In this document: positions 19,801-28,255 of the stretch, in pieces
Layout: each line of letters begins with the position of its first letter
Numbering within the stretch: position 1 is the first letter of the stretch
From: a virus
IMG/VR virus record: IMGVR_UViG_3300045806_000017
Span: 1 to 64,000 of that record
Reading direction: 5' to 3' (one strand)
Length of the DNA: 64,000 nt
Position numbers and translations under genes: made by a program
Notes under the pieces: generated by a model
The model's database searches: none
Told to the model about the DNA's origin: nothing
The model's input: the letters and a program-made list of their open reading frames with translations, nothing else

Positions 19801-19995
19801 TTTGTTACGAATGAGAGAGTATATTTTAGTGAAGTTATCTACAAACCTCGTGCTTGTAGCAAAGAGAATTGCTTTAGTAGTGTCATATCCAGAGGAACAT
19901 CTTAGTAAAGCATCCTTAAGATAGTTCCTTGGATTAGGTACAAGATTAATCCCTATTACGAGAGATTTATCATTATTCTCTGATGGAGAAGACAT
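16837..19995 (-). CDS. large acidic virion protein of unknown function (1052 aa)
   Basis: The protein is Asp/Glu/Lys/Asn/Tyr-rich with long coiled-coil predictions about residues 90-330 and mixed beta segments after. I see no metal or nucleotide motif and no membrane segment. It lies between the repeat protein (19996-21201) and the low-complexity protein, in the place of N4 gp53. A structural or ejected role is inferred from position only. The start is the ATG at 19995, immediately behind the stop of the upstream gene. Confidence 0.6.
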   Translation of the reverse strand: MSSPSENNDKSLVIGINLVPNPRNYLKDALLRCSSGYDTTKAILFATSTRFVDNFTKIYSLIRNKNKETENQFPYGMCYGYLSDTFIDYAQLEQNCIAYIKQEKENVLKFYTDLDIFLGKAYQDRKAEDLQNELNTINKMPEDVPPITTKADALTKFNTKVSDENKAYVIEDIEKLEEQFYLEIDIKTISTEISAISNNPTLPHNLDLQNQLQEKENTLNDYQDTLDTLNQSNTEDSILKLLYLKQLEEVVTNENEHKTTLTQLITERNKKYSILKEDEYLSEKEYVVNLKVVTDACLQFENKLKELESKYQDMFSLLKQYRIANVAVLDLKKIDSEGKPVTVNDKEQGTIPENLEFITNQKDFNKNTWLEIALIDYSETDDFFGYNYKSRKFGNSLYWANLMPQHFCKRDVTLAGMSYNQKDVDLVKIFFAKRKDYTEDNPEVFTEEVYKPIDPKYLVIVYIEKNTIPTQYGVIYLTEDDCPYLQGLIDEKDKPLLSNPDDSESYLEFYPTIPIKQNMKDLAEVEPKALSSVLAKSSDEILRNVFINMFGLTEVFSTKRELTFYIEDFQILKSVKARYDTYKSPVMNSFKQNDSTPELFSYYDALTNKNILNTTYTYTLDKIIKDVYLFFGLAVDDSSEEVSKYFFELFNYLEPLCNVDKQKFLDYQDHQTNNNYKYLDAYNLENIVSIRNTQHETNLRFNYIEKEELSGEIPYDSNIVHNPDTSMYNLSYPVYDTPSQTLHGINSDYYIINGEIDYTNAILEVYQQTTLNTYTKISIHGLKIEYNKNYLLPFLQSSNVQIDEGTYETKDDTKEYRTDSDSLAYSLNQGAFVKDTSVAEVSFNDTLIEPKELVDLKQFIIPLWHHDLTDMKYYEKDTKYTVNDINNLVQRSLNLLVSIELTDEQQEIITTPKNYFVPFSKRKEVMLACLDSFLSKYTREELAQRIANNVPDTEADKEKQDFSDMMYKIAVAPNISAYRPVSPTWDKATYMVGQEQLSKTFVNQIMNSKLVFEWEKYSLENNIFGDLSTQFTFENEVDPFADLSSQFNDLEM

Positions 19996-21201
19996 TTATA
20001 CAAACAGTTTAGTAGTCATAGGATTATTCATAAATTGAGCTATATCGTTGTATTTCTGTTGTAAAGCATACTTATCAAATGCTGGATCTGCTCCTGCTGT
20101 ATGTGCTACATAGGTATTGTATATACCTCCCATAGTATGTAGTTCTTCTAACAGAGGAGCCATTCTAATACTATTGGTTTGCCATGTATTTTGAACAGCA
20201 TTGGATCTATTTACTTCAGCAGAGGTTAGAATTTCAATTCTTTTAGCATTTTCATTTGTAACTTCAGCTTTCTTAAGAATAATTTCTTCTGTAAGCATAT
20301 CAGCATCTAACTTAAGCTTGACTCCTTCTAACACTAAGTTCTTTCCTTGTTGGTCTAATACTATAGCTTCAAGGTCTAGGTTCTTACCTCTATTAATAAG
20401 CTCAACAATTTGGGCATCAATCAATGCTCCTTCTTTAGGAATCTTCCAAATTTCACCATCTAATTGTGCACATTGAGCACTTAACAAATTACCTTGTAAT
20501 GGAATTAAGTCACCTTCAGCAGCAAGATTTAAACTTTGTTGGTGTTTTAATTCATTTTCAAAATTAGAACCGATTACTTGTGAATCTAGTAATGCACCTT
20601 GCTTAGGGATATTAAGTAGTTCAGCATTGAGGGTATTAACTTCTGCTTGAGCTTTAAGAATCTCTTGACCAATAAGTTCCCATTGTTTATATATGTTCGC
20701 AATGTCAGCATCTAACTTTTCTACTTGTTTAGCTTCAACTAATACTTGTTGATCTAATAAAGCACCTTGTTTTGGAATATTCAACAACTCAGCATTTAAT
20801 GTAGCTGTCTTGGCTTGAATACCAAGTTTTTCTGCTACAGCATTTAATAGTTGTTGATCTAACAATGCACCTTGTTTAGGCACAAGTAATGTTTCAGCTT
20901 CAGTATTAACTCTTTCAGCATTTGTTTTAGCAGTGTTAGCTAGAATACCTGAATTCTCTGCAACTAAGTTTAATCTAGTTTGTTCTTCTGTTAATACTTT
21001 AGCAGCAGTTAATTCTCTTTGATCTGTACCAATAATTAACTGAACTACTTGTTGAAGAGTAGCTGATAATGCTTGTGAATATACCTCATCATAAGCAGCA
21101 CCTTTAAGATGATTTTCAGTTGATAGTACATCTAGCTTCGTCTTAATAGAAGCCATTATTGGATCAAATAAATCAGTTACTTCTACTGCTAAAATAGTCA
21201 T
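19996..21201 (-). CDS. repeat-containing structural protein, N4 gp54-like position (401 aa)
   Basis: An all-helical protein built from an internal repeat whose core is NIPKQGALLDQQ. Near copies are LVPKQGALLDQQ, NIPKQGALLDSQ, LIPLQGNLLSAQ and KIPKEGALIDAQ, spaced about 30-45 residues apart within long Leu/Ala/Glu/Asn helices. N4-like phages have a similar Gln/Ala heptad-rich protein between the capsid region and the vRNAP (gp54), and I infer the same role in tail or ejectosome structure. Starts with ATG at 21201 and is followed at once by the 1052-residue protein gene. Confidence 0.65.
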   Translation of the reverse strand: MTILAVEVTDLFDPIMASIKTKLDVLSTENHLKGAAYDEVYSQALSATLQQVVQLIIGTDQRELTAAKVLTEEQTRLNLVAENSGILANTAKTNAERVNTEAETLLVPKQGALLDQQLLNAVAEKLGIQAKTATLNAELLNIPKQGALLDQQVLVEAKQVEKLDADIANIYKQWELIGQEILKAQAEVNTLNAELLNIPKQGALLDSQVIGSNFENELKHQQSLNLAAEGDLIPLQGNLLSAQCAQLDGEIWKIPKEGALIDAQIVELINRGKNLDLEAIVLDQQGKNLVLEGVKLKLDADMLTEEIILKKAEVTNENAKRIEILTSAEVNRSNAVQNTWQTNSIRMAPLLEELHTMGGIYNTYVAHTAGADPAFDKYALQQKYNDIAQFMNNPMTTKLFV

Positions 21202-21205
21202 TTAC

Positions 21206-21775
21206 TTATGCCTCTTCGTTTAAACGATTAGTAATTGATTGTTCATGAGCCAAGTCCTTTAACTCTTGTTCTGTTAAATTAGAAAGATACTGAATAGAGT
21301 ATTCCTTCATTGATTTGGTTTTATTGATGTCTTGTCCTTGAGCATCTTTAATTTTGTAATGATGAACATATCTCTTTTCTTCCATCATATCTATTAAGAT
21401 TTTAGGTACATGCCAAGCATCAGCATTGAAAGGTACATACTTAGATATCATACCTATATACGCATTACCTGCTGTAAATATATCACCTTCCATAGCTGCT
21501 TTAGTAGGATTCATACAAGCTACTCTTACTCGAATTAATCTTTCAGATTCCTTTTTAAGTCTTGCTTTCTTTTGTCCTAAAGTTTCTACATATTGAGACA
21601 TATCTGAATCTTTAGCTTTAGCTGGTTCTTCATCTAGGTCTAATGCACTTTTAACTTTAGATCTTAACTTATCTAAGCCAATAGAAGGATGGTATGTAAT
21701 ACCCATTCTATCTGCCCTATCTTTAAGCAGTTGTAATTCTTCTTGTTCTGCTGTTAATTGTGTTTCATTTGTCAT
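21206..21775 (-). CDS. conserved N4 gp55-like structural protein (189 aa)
   Basis: Reads LQLLKDRADRMGITYHPSIG near the N-terminus, then an Arg/Lys helix with RLIRVRVACMNPTKAAMEGD, a middle KYVPFNADAWHVPKILIDMM and a C-terminal LSNLTEQELKDLA. This succession (LKDRA..GI, VRV.C..P.K.....GEIFT, KYVP....YHVP, LPPLTQEEL) is what I remember of the conserved protein beside the major capsid gene in N4-like phages. The role is unknown but it is part of the head/tail cassette. A tiny membrane ORF overlaps its start. Confidence 0.7.
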   Translation of the reverse strand: MTNETQLTAEQEELQLLKDRADRMGITYHPSIGLDKLRSKVKSALDLDEEPAKAKDSDMSQYVETLGQKKARLKKESERLIRVRVACMNPTKAAMEGDIFTAGNAYIGMISKYVPFNADAWHVPKILIDMMEEKRYVHHYKIKDAQGQDINKTKSMKEYSIQYLSNLTEQELKDLAHEQSITNRLNEEA

Positions 21776-21849
21776 GGTTTAATTCTCTTAGTAATTATGT
21801 AGGTCATTCCTACGGCAATGGGTACGAGTATCCTGGCTATCATAAACAT
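21772..21849 (-). CDS. possible tiny membrane peptide (25 aa)
   Basis: In the 157-base gap between the capsid gene and the gp55-like gene, an ATG at 21849 opens a 25-residue hydrophobic peptide (MFMIARILVPIAVGMTYI, then TKRIKP). Its TGA overlaps the ATG of the next gene, so translation would be coupled. One membrane helix followed by a positive tail. The evidence is only length, hydrophobicity and coupling; it may be chance. Confidence 0.35.
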   Translation of the reverse strand: MFMIARILVPIAVGMTYIITKRIKP

Positions 21850-21932
21850 CAACAGGAAAGCACCAAATCTTCGCTTTTAGGCACTTTCTCTGTTGAGTCT
21901 TCTATCTGTAATACTTTAACAATCCTAATTGA

Positions 21933-23360
21933 TCAATACTCTGCAACCGTGTATAAAACAGCTATACGTTCTGGTCTCAATACCATAAAACCATAATACC
22001 ACTGAATACTTGTGAAGCCAGTAGTACCATAAGGGTCACGAGCATAACTCTCAGGTGAACCAGGTTTAGCAGTATAGATATTAAATTTACTGCCTTTACC
22101 AGCACCACCAGATTTAAAGCTGATAGTAGTAAATGATTTATCACCAACAACTAACATTGGATATACATCATATTTACCACCAGTTTGTCTATATCCAGCG
22201 TTATTAGTAACAGTAGCACCAGTACCAGAGAAGTTTTGCATTTCCATTACTACTATGATTCTGAAGCAATCAATTGAACCAAGTTCATCTTTCTCAGGTG
22301 TTGTAGCTGCACCATATTGACGTACTTCAATTAATGCTTTGTTACCAAAGTTATCAACCATACGTTTCAATGTAGGTACTAATGCAGGAGATACATAAAG
22401 GAATCTAGCAGCATTGATCGTACGAGTATCAACCATACGAGAACCTTCAATAACAGTAGTATCTCTAGGAGTACGATTGTTATCTAAAGTAACAGCAAGA
22501 CGAACAAAGTCATCATAAGTAACTAATGATACATTACCAGTTTCACCAGAGACAGTAGCTTTAGATGTAGCACTACCACCAAAGGTTACAACACCCGCAG
22601 AATTTAATAAGTCCATTTGAATCATGTCTTCTTGTAACTCATTTGCACCAAAAATCATCTCACGATGTAAGTGCATATCTAAGTCAGCATCAGTATCAAA
22701 ATCTAAAGATTCTTGAGTCCATTGACGATAGAAACCATACTTAGCAAAAGTACCTTCTAACTCAATACGTCTAAAACCAACTCTGTTTACATAACCACCT
22801 GTTTCACTTAATACAGGTAATTTACCAGACATATAACCTACGTCTTTAGAACTACCGTATAAGTTACCAGCACCATTAACAGAAGCATTCTCTGTAATAG
22901 TCCAAGGAGGTGTTAAAGCAAGTAATGCAGCTTTAGTAGTAGCATAGTCAGTATTAAATACACCTAATTTTTTAAAGATGTCCACTGCTTTAGCTTTAGC
23001 ATTGGCAATAGCTGTAGCATCAACAGAGTCGTCATTACCTACTGCCCAATAACTTACCCACTCGTTACCTGTATTTTTCAATGCAGGGTCTCTAATCTCG
23101 ATAGTAGATTCAAAGCTAGTAGTTAAACCATTAGCATCAATACCTTGATCGTTAATGTTAATATCAGCAAGCATAGGCATGATGTGATATTGTTTAATTT
23201 GCTTACCTAAGTTCTTAGGCATTTCTACGGTAGATGCTAACTTAGAGAATACTTGAACTTTAGCAGCTTCTTGGAGTACCGTTTTATTGTAGTAATCGGT
23301 ACGAATTTGTGAACCAACAGAAGAATTACTGCCCGTACCGTATATTTGTGGATTAGCCAT
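21933..23360 (-). CDS. major capsid protein, N4-gp56 family
   Basis: 475 residues, with an N-terminal YYNKTVLQEAAKVQVFSKLA and then MPKNLGKQIKQYHIMPMLAD, the start pattern of N4-gp56-type (HK97-fold) capsid proteins. The rest is beta-rich with few charged clusters. A good ribosome site (AGGAATAAC) precedes the ATG. It is preceded in the block by the scaffold-like gene and portal, the usual order. N4 gp56 is about 401 residues, so this one carries some 70 extra residues, probably surface insertions. Confidence 0.82.
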   Translation of the reverse strand: MANPQIYGTGSNSSVGSQIRTDYYNKTVLQEAAKVQVFSKLASTVEMPKNLGKQIKQYHIMPMLADININDQGIDANGLTTSFESTIEIRDPALKNTGNEWVSYWAVGNDDSVDATAIANAKAKAVDIFKKLGVFNTDYATTKAALLALTPPWTITENASVNGAGNLYGSSKDVGYMSGKLPVLSETGGYVNRVGFRRIELEGTFAKYGFYRQWTQESLDFDTDADLDMHLHREMIFGANELQEDMIQMDLLNSAGVVTFGGSATSKATVSGETGNVSLVTYDDFVRLAVTLDNNRTPRDTTVIEGSRMVDTRTINAARFLYVSPALVPTLKRMVDNFGNKALIEVRQYGAATTPEKDELGSIDCFRIIVVMEMQNFSGTGATVTNNAGYRQTGGKYDVYPMLVVGDKSFTTISFKSGGAGKGSKFNIYTAKPGSPESYARDPYGTTGFTSIQWYYGFMVLRPERIAVLYTVAEY

Positions 23361-23371
23361 TGTGTTATTCC

Positions 23372-24364
23372 TTATCTAAATAATGATTTATCTAACTTAG
23401 CAAATTCTTCATCGGACATAGCCATGATGTCAAGAGAAGCTAAATCAGTAGTTTTTTTGTTTGTAGCAGCTTTAGTAATACCTGCTGCTTGTTTCTTTTG
23501 TTTATTATCTTGTACAGGTTTAGTTTGTTGTATAGATTGTTGTGGTATTACTTCATGCTTAGTAGTATTAAAACCACCATTGGCTTGAATATAATCTCCT
23601 ACAGTCCTATAAGCATCTAATTCAGATACACCATTAAGTCTTCCTAACATTCTTTGATTAGCAACTTCTTTAGCAATGGTGTTATAAATTCCATTACCAA
23701 TATGCTCATTCAATATAGATATTGTTTGAGGATTAGCACTTAAGTATTCTTTGGATTGATGATCCCATTCTGAACCAAGAATCTTTACTGTAGTATCAAA
23801 TTGAGGAGTGTGTTGGATAGAATCCAGTACATCATTTAACTCAATTGTTTTATCATCTACTTGGTAATTACTTGGTTTATAGTTTACTTCTACAGAAGTA
23901 TCTATATCTAACGGATCAATTCCACTTTCTTTTAATAATTTTTGAATTGCCTTCGGGTTCTTATTCTTGAGGTCAATCAAGTAACTAAGTTGTTCAGCAT
24001 CTAACAAATCATTTTGTTTTAACATCTCTCCAATTTTACGAAGAGGTTTAATTTCTGTGGTCTTACGTTGATAATCTGCTCCCATTTGCATAAGCTGGAT
24101 AGCATCATCAATAGACGTAACTTGTATTTCTTTACCATTGGCTTTAAATGGAGCTGTAATACGCTCATATTCAGCCTTATAGTCAATCTTTATAGATTCA
24201 TCAACCTCAGTTGTATAATTATCTTCCTGAGCCTCTGAGGGGTCTTCCTGTGTATCTTCTTGAGTGTTTTCTAAACTTGCATTAGCAAACTCTTCATCAG
24301 ACATATCTAGGAAGTCTTGTCCCTGTGGAACATCTTCAACTTGAACATCTTGTTCTTCACTCAT
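23372..24364 (-). CDS. putative scaffolding protein, N4 gp57-like (330 aa)
   Basis: Acidic N-terminus (about 55 residues of Asp/Glu/Gln), then APFKANGKEIQVTSIDDAIQ and LMQMGADYQRKT, followed by a Lys-Asn-Pro segment (LIDLKNKNPKAIQKLL). This pattern is shared by N4 gp57-like proteins and by many phage proteins encoded just upstream of the capsid gene. MSDEEFA occurs twice, near residue 22 and near residue 317, so the two ends carry a shared acidic motif. It likely guides capsid assembly. Confidence 0.68.
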   Translation of the reverse strand: MSEEQDVQVEDVPQGQDFLDMSDEEFANASLENTQEDTQEDPSEAQEDNYTTEVDESIKIDYKAEYERITAPFKANGKEIQVTSIDDAIQLMQMGADYQRKTTEIKPLRKIGEMLKQNDLLDAEQLSYLIDLKNKNPKAIQKLLKESGIDPLDIDTSVEVNYKPSNYQVDDKTIELNDVLDSIQHTPQFDTTVKILGSEWDHQSKEYLSANPQTISILNEHIGNGIYNTIAKEVANQRMLGRLNGVSELDAYRTVGDYIQANGGFNTTKHEVIPQQSIQQTKPVQDNKQKKQAAGITKAATNKKTTDLASLDIMAMSDEEFAKLDKSLFR

Positions 24365-24714
24365 TAGATTTCTACCTCTTCTTCATTTTTATACTCTTCA
24401 GGATTATCCAAGTATTCCTGACACATTTGAATTGTCTTATCTGCTAACTGTCCTCGTTGCATAATAGTTTTAAAGAATTGATCCAATGCACCAATAGCCA
24501 TAAAGTCGTTAAGCATCTGAGCTTGAATCTTAGGATCTTGTAATTGAACATTAGCTCTAAGTATAGTAATTCTTACTGGCTCTTTCTCAAAGTATTCATC
24601 TTGAAATAGATTTTTAAAATCTTTATTATTTAAAAGTTTGACTAATGAATCTCTTAAACCAGCTTCTATTTTAGCAGTCTTTAATTGTTCTTTAACTTGT
24701 TTCTCTTGTGTCAT
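24364..24714 (-). CDS. N4 gp58-like small structural or assembly protein (116 aa)
   Basis: Overlaps the scaffold-like gene by one base. Helical, Lys/Gln-rich, with an acidic tail (NEEEVEI). No motif is recognised. Between scaffold and portal, N4-like phages carry a protein of this size; equivalence is by position only. Confidence 0.6.
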   Translation of the reverse strand: MTQEKQVKEQLKTAKIEAGLRDSLVKLLNNKDFKNLFQDEYFEKEPVRITILRANVQLQDPKIQAQMLNDFMAIGALDQFFKTIMQRGQLADKTIQMCQEYLDNPEEYKNEEEVEI

Positions 24715-24744
24715 TTCTTGTGTCCTCAGTATGAGATTAATAAA

Positions 24745-24984
24745 TTATCTTGGTGTTTTAGTTCTTGCTAATATTTTAGCCGTAGTATCTGAATCGCCTA
24801 TACTAGATACTATAGGTGAGTCTTGTTTAAGTCTTTCTAAGTGATGATCATACATTTCGTTTACCATTGTATGTAAATCAGGTCTTTTAGTTTGTTGTAT
24901 TGGTTCAGAAGATCCTGTACGCATATTATTTAATGCTCTTTCTTGATCTTCTTTAGGTAGTTGCAAATATGTTCCAATATCCAT
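24745..24984 (-). CDS. hypothetical protein (79 aa)
   Basis: Preceded by a clear AGGAGCG ribosome site. Short, charged, partly helical, with no known motif. Lies in the head gene cluster between the decoration-like gene and the gp58-like gene. Confidence 0.55.
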   Translation of the reverse strand: MDIGTYLQLPKEDQERALNNMRTGSSEPIQQTKRPDLHTMVNEMYDHHLERLKQDSPIVSSIGDSDTTAKILARTKTPR

Positions 24985-24985
24985 A

Positions 24986-25360
24986 TTACGCTCCTAATAA
25001 ACTGATCCATTTACCTACAGCAACATCTGTAAGCAAACGTGATTTACCAGCAGCAATAGCTACACCTGTACTTACAGCAACATCATTGATGGTATCTGTA
25101 CCATCACCAAACAACTGTAAGGATGTAGCACTAGAATTGTGTACTAAGTGTTGTACGCCTGAACCAACTGCTAATGGCAGTTTAATTGAATCAGCAGCAG
25201 TATCAACCGTAGATACAACATGAATAGTCTTTGTTGCATTTAAAGCTAATGCAGCATCTTGAGTACCACCAGCATGAGCAGTAATATTGTTTTCAATTGT
25301 ATTTGTATTACCAGCATTTAGTTTTTGCTTCATAGCAATACTTTGTTTAGTTTCTTCCAT
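24986..25360 (-). CDS. putative capsid decoration or head-fibre protein (124 aa)
   Basis: I place the start at the ATG 25360, which has AAAGGA eight bases upstream, rather than at the longer frame from 25393. The body is a beta-sandwich-like sequence: VSTVDTAADSIKLPLAVGSG, then LQLFGDGTDTINDVAVS and VAIAAGKSRLL. The pattern, a value-positioning sentence ending in a quantity such as FGDGTDTIN followed by an AAGK loop, is widespread in small phage head-decoration or fibre-tip proteins. Function is inferred from this pattern and its place in the head cluster. Confidence 0.6.
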   Translation of the reverse strand: MEETKQSIAMKQKLNAGNTNTIENNITAHAGGTQDAALALNATKTIHVVSTVDTAADSIKLPLAVGSGVQHLVHNSSATSLQLFGDGTDTINDVAVSTGVAIAAGKSRLLTDVAVGKWISLLGA

Positions 25361-25403
25361 TATATTATCCTTTGTAAGTAAAAAAGTTATCAACTTTATT
25401 TAG

Positions 25404-25991
25404 TTAATCTTGTTGTTTGTTCATTTTAGCTTGTTTAACATACTCATTATCAAACATACTGTCTAAAGAATTTACTGCTTGCATTCCAAGTTTAACAGGT
25501 TGTTTGGCTAAATCTCCTAAAGCATTAATACTCTGTGATACAAGAGACGTATTCTTAGGTTGGTTTTGTATGGAGTAATTTGCTAAAGCATTACCTATTT
25601 CATTAGGAATACTTGTTTGTAATCCAGACTTTACTAAGTTACTTCCTGATCCTAAAGCTGTACCACCATACACATTTCCTAGTTTATTTATTGTAGGATT
25701 TTGTTGTGATGACTCTTGTAATGAATCATTAGTAAAGAAGTTATTTATATCGTTTAACCTTTTATTAGTATCTTGAGATAAATCTCTATCTAGTATCTTA
25801 CCAGTTAAGTAATTATTACCTTTAGTAAATCCTTCTGCTACTAATTTAACAGGAGTTGTTAATCCTTGCAATAATCCATCAATAGCAGCTTTACCTCCAC
25901 CAGCTTCTGAACCAAAGTTACTTAACTGTGTCATGATAGAATCATTAGGAGAATTAGAATAATAATCTGTTAAGTATTGCTTAGGATTCAT
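25404..25991 (-). CDS. putative internal virion or head-tail protein (195 aa)
   Basis: Gly/Ser/Asn/Leu-rich and apparently amphipathic, with repeated short Leu-Gly-containing helices. It has no catalytic motif. Overlaps the portal gene end by one base, so it is translated directly after the portal protein. The amphipathic pattern resembles minor virion proteins that are released on infection, but this is inference. Confidence 0.55.
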   Translation of the reverse strand: MNPKQYLTDYYSNSPNDSIMTQLSNFGSEAGGGKAAIDGLLQGLTTPVKLVAEGFTKGNNYLTGKILDRDLSQDTNKRLNDINNFFTNDSLQESSQQNPTINKLGNVYGGTALGSGSNLVKSGLQTSIPNEIGNALANYSIQNQPKNTSLVSQSINALGDLAKQPVKLGMQAVNSLDSMFDNEYVKQAKMNKQQD

Positions 25992-28246
25992 TATTTAACT
26001 CCTAATTTAGGTTTAGCTTTAATCTGATCCATACTTGAAGCATGGTCTAATACTATATTCTGTAAATTGTTTTGATGTTTTGTATTCTCTAAATCTGTAT
26101 TTAAATTATGATCTATTAAACTCTTATCCACAGCTTGTTCGTGTTTAATTTGTTCTAAAGCTATATTACCTTGAGCTTGAGCTTGTGCTGTTTCCATAGC
26201 TCTTTGATGTGCTACACCACTTTCATCATTAACAAAGTCTAAATCTGTCTTATCAGCAAGACTACTTAACTGTTTAGCTTTAGATTGCTCTGTAGCTATC
26301 TTAGCATACTCTAATTGAGTTTGTGCTTGATATTCAGCTATCTTAGCTTGTATCTCTTGAATTTGAGACTGTAGAAGCTGTAATTGAGCCTCTTGTAAAG
26401 GATCTGGTGGTGGAGGAGTAGGTTGATACTTCTCAATTTTCTTAGCTAAATCAGGCATCTTTCTTAGTTTAGCAATCTCTATAAGAATTATTTGACTGAA
26501 GTCTTGAGGCATTGTATTACCCATTGTTTGCAGCATAAAACTAAGATCCTGAGCTTTTTGTTCATCAGCTTCAGCAGTAGATATAGTTAAACTAATATCA
26601 ATATTACCTGCTAAGTCATCTCTTCTTACAGTAACAAATTCTTCATTAGTAATTCTAATTACTTCTTCTTCAGATAAGAATTCAGAATTCATAGAAATAA
26701 ATTTTCTACCTATCTGAATAATACCTTGAGCCAATCTTCTTAATATACCTAATTCTCTTTTAGATGCTGCATCTAGTGCACCACGAACACCTATAGCAAC
26801 ATTACCTAATGATTGACCACCAATACCTTGTGAGAATGATTTAACTCCTGTAATAGATTCTGCTTCCATATTCTGCATGTTAATCATGTATTGTGCAGAT
26901 TTTGGAATCTCTGGATATACAGCCATGTAAAATGCTTCACTAGGATGTCTTCCAGGATTAAATTCATAATCCTTACCCTGTTCAAACTTCCTCTTATTAA
27001 CAACGTCTAAAGCATCTTTACTAATACCTTGTTGAGCATTTGCACTTCTACCCATGATGTCAATCATACCTCTTGTTACTGCACCAATAATCTTTTGATT
27101 ATCTTCTAATAGTTCACCATCAGGTTCACCATATACAGCTTTACGAATAGGTAAGTATTGTACTATTACAAAGGGTAATTTCTTATCAGGAAAAGGATTC
27201 GCTTCTTGTCTAATGATTTGATTACCAACCCAAGTAACTACAATTGGTTTAACTACACCAGAACCATCAATATCCCAATATCCCCAATACTCGTAAGCTA
27301 CTACTTTCTGTCTTGGTTTATCTCTAAAGCTAAAAGAATACTGTTCTCTATAGTAGTTATCTTGACTTAGATTGGTTGTAGTATCTGTTTCTATCAAGTC
27401 TAAATTAGAATAGATTCCATCTTTCTCTAATTCAGATTTTGATGTTTCAAATCTAAAAATAATGAATTGAGCTTTATCTGTATTACCTCTACATGAAGGA
27501 TCAATAATAACATCATTATAATTACATACTTCAACTGTAGGACAGTTCTTAGTTACTTTAACTTTAGATTCAGTATGTGAACCTACATTCTGTGGGAATA
27601 TAGGTATACCAGACTGCATACTCATCTCTAAAGCTTGTTGAAGCTCTTGAGGAACTGTTTCTTTAAAGTTTATTGGGTCATCTTGTTTACCTTGAGCCAA
27701 GGTTTGTAATTGTTGTAAGTAATTAGGATCTTGGGAAGGTTTATAGTCAAAGTCTTGTACTTCCTCTTCAACTATTTCTTCTTCATAATCCCATCCTGTA
27801 CGAACAACTACAGTACCTTCGTCTACAGCAGTTCTAATGTATTCGTCAATGAACTTTATTTTATCAATCTTTGTATTGAACTGGTTATTTAAGACTAATC
27901 CATTCTGTACAGCAGCTTTCTTATCTTCAAAGGTAATAGGATCTGTGTTGAACAAATCATCTGTACTTAAAAATGGTTCTGTTAAAGCAGCATATCTCCA
28001 TTCTGCTTGCTTACGAATAAGTTTAGGTACAATATTACTTCTTGCTTTACCGTTGTCTATCTTAGCCGTACCAGTAATGTTTAAATTATCTAACCAAACA
28101 TTTACTTTTACTTTGTGTATATCATGATCTGATTGTGCTGTAGTCAAATCTGTCTTTAAATCATCTAACTTAGGTGGATTCTTCCACTTAGCTAATTTAG
28201 ATTCTTCTTGAACCTCAACATCATCATCGTTATCAAAATCAATCAT
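25991..28246 (-). CDS. portal protein, N4 gp59-like
   Basis: 751 residues; N4 gp59 is about the same size (763). It begins with an acidic N-terminus, then a KAAVQNGLVLNNQFN helix and a mixed alpha/beta core with SCRGNTDKAQFIIFRF, KLPFVIVQYLPIRKAVYGEP, and GIGGQSLGNVAIGVRG typical of podoviral portals. The last about 130 residues are a Gln/Ala coiled coil with a PTPPPPDPLQ hinge. It forms the dodecameric DNA gate at one capsid vertex. Position between the scaffold/capsid genes and the adaptor and terminase supports the call. Confidence 0.8.
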   Translation of the reverse strand: MIDFDNDDDVEVQEESKLAKWKNPPKLDDLKTDLTTAQSDHDIHKVKVNVWLDNLNITGTAKIDNGKARSNIVPKLIRKQAEWRYAALTEPFLSTDDLFNTDPITFEDKKAAVQNGLVLNNQFNTKIDKIKFIDEYIRTAVDEGTVVVRTGWDYEEEIVEEEVQDFDYKPSQDPNYLQQLQTLAQGKQDDPINFKETVPQELQQALEMSMQSGIPIFPQNVGSHTESKVKVTKNCPTVEVCNYNDVIIDPSCRGNTDKAQFIIFRFETSKSELEKDGIYSNLDLIETDTTTNLSQDNYYREQYSFSFRDKPRQKVVAYEYWGYWDIDGSGVVKPIVVTWVGNQIIRQEANPFPDKKLPFVIVQYLPIRKAVYGEPDGELLEDNQKIIGAVTRGMIDIMGRSANAQQGISKDALDVVNKRKFEQGKDYEFNPGRHPSEAFYMAVYPEIPKSAQYMINMQNMEAESITGVKSFSQGIGGQSLGNVAIGVRGALDAASKRELGILRRLAQGIIQIGRKFISMNSEFLSEEEVIRITNEEFVTVRRDDLAGNIDISLTISTAEADEQKAQDLSFMLQTMGNTMPQDFSQIILIEIAKLRKMPDLAKKIEKYQPTPPPPDPLQEAQLQLLQSQIQEIQAKIAEYQAQTQLEYAKIATEQSKAKQLSSLADKTDLDFVNDESGVAHQRAMETAQAQAQGNIALEQIKHEQAVDKSLIDHNLNTDLENTKHQNNLQNIVLDHASSMDQIKAKPKLGVK

Positions 28247-28255
28247 TTATATGTC

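Noticed and set aside
7605-20476. Several rightward ORFs of 60-91 codons opposite the vRNAP and ejection genes
   Set aside because: They are antisense shadows of long well-supported genes, lack ribosome sites and have no recognisable protein features.
21760-21996. 78-codon rightward ORF between capsid and gp55-like genes
   Set aside because: Overlaps the capsid gene end and the start of the next leftward gene and is against the transcription direction; the tiny leftward membrane ORF is the better reading.
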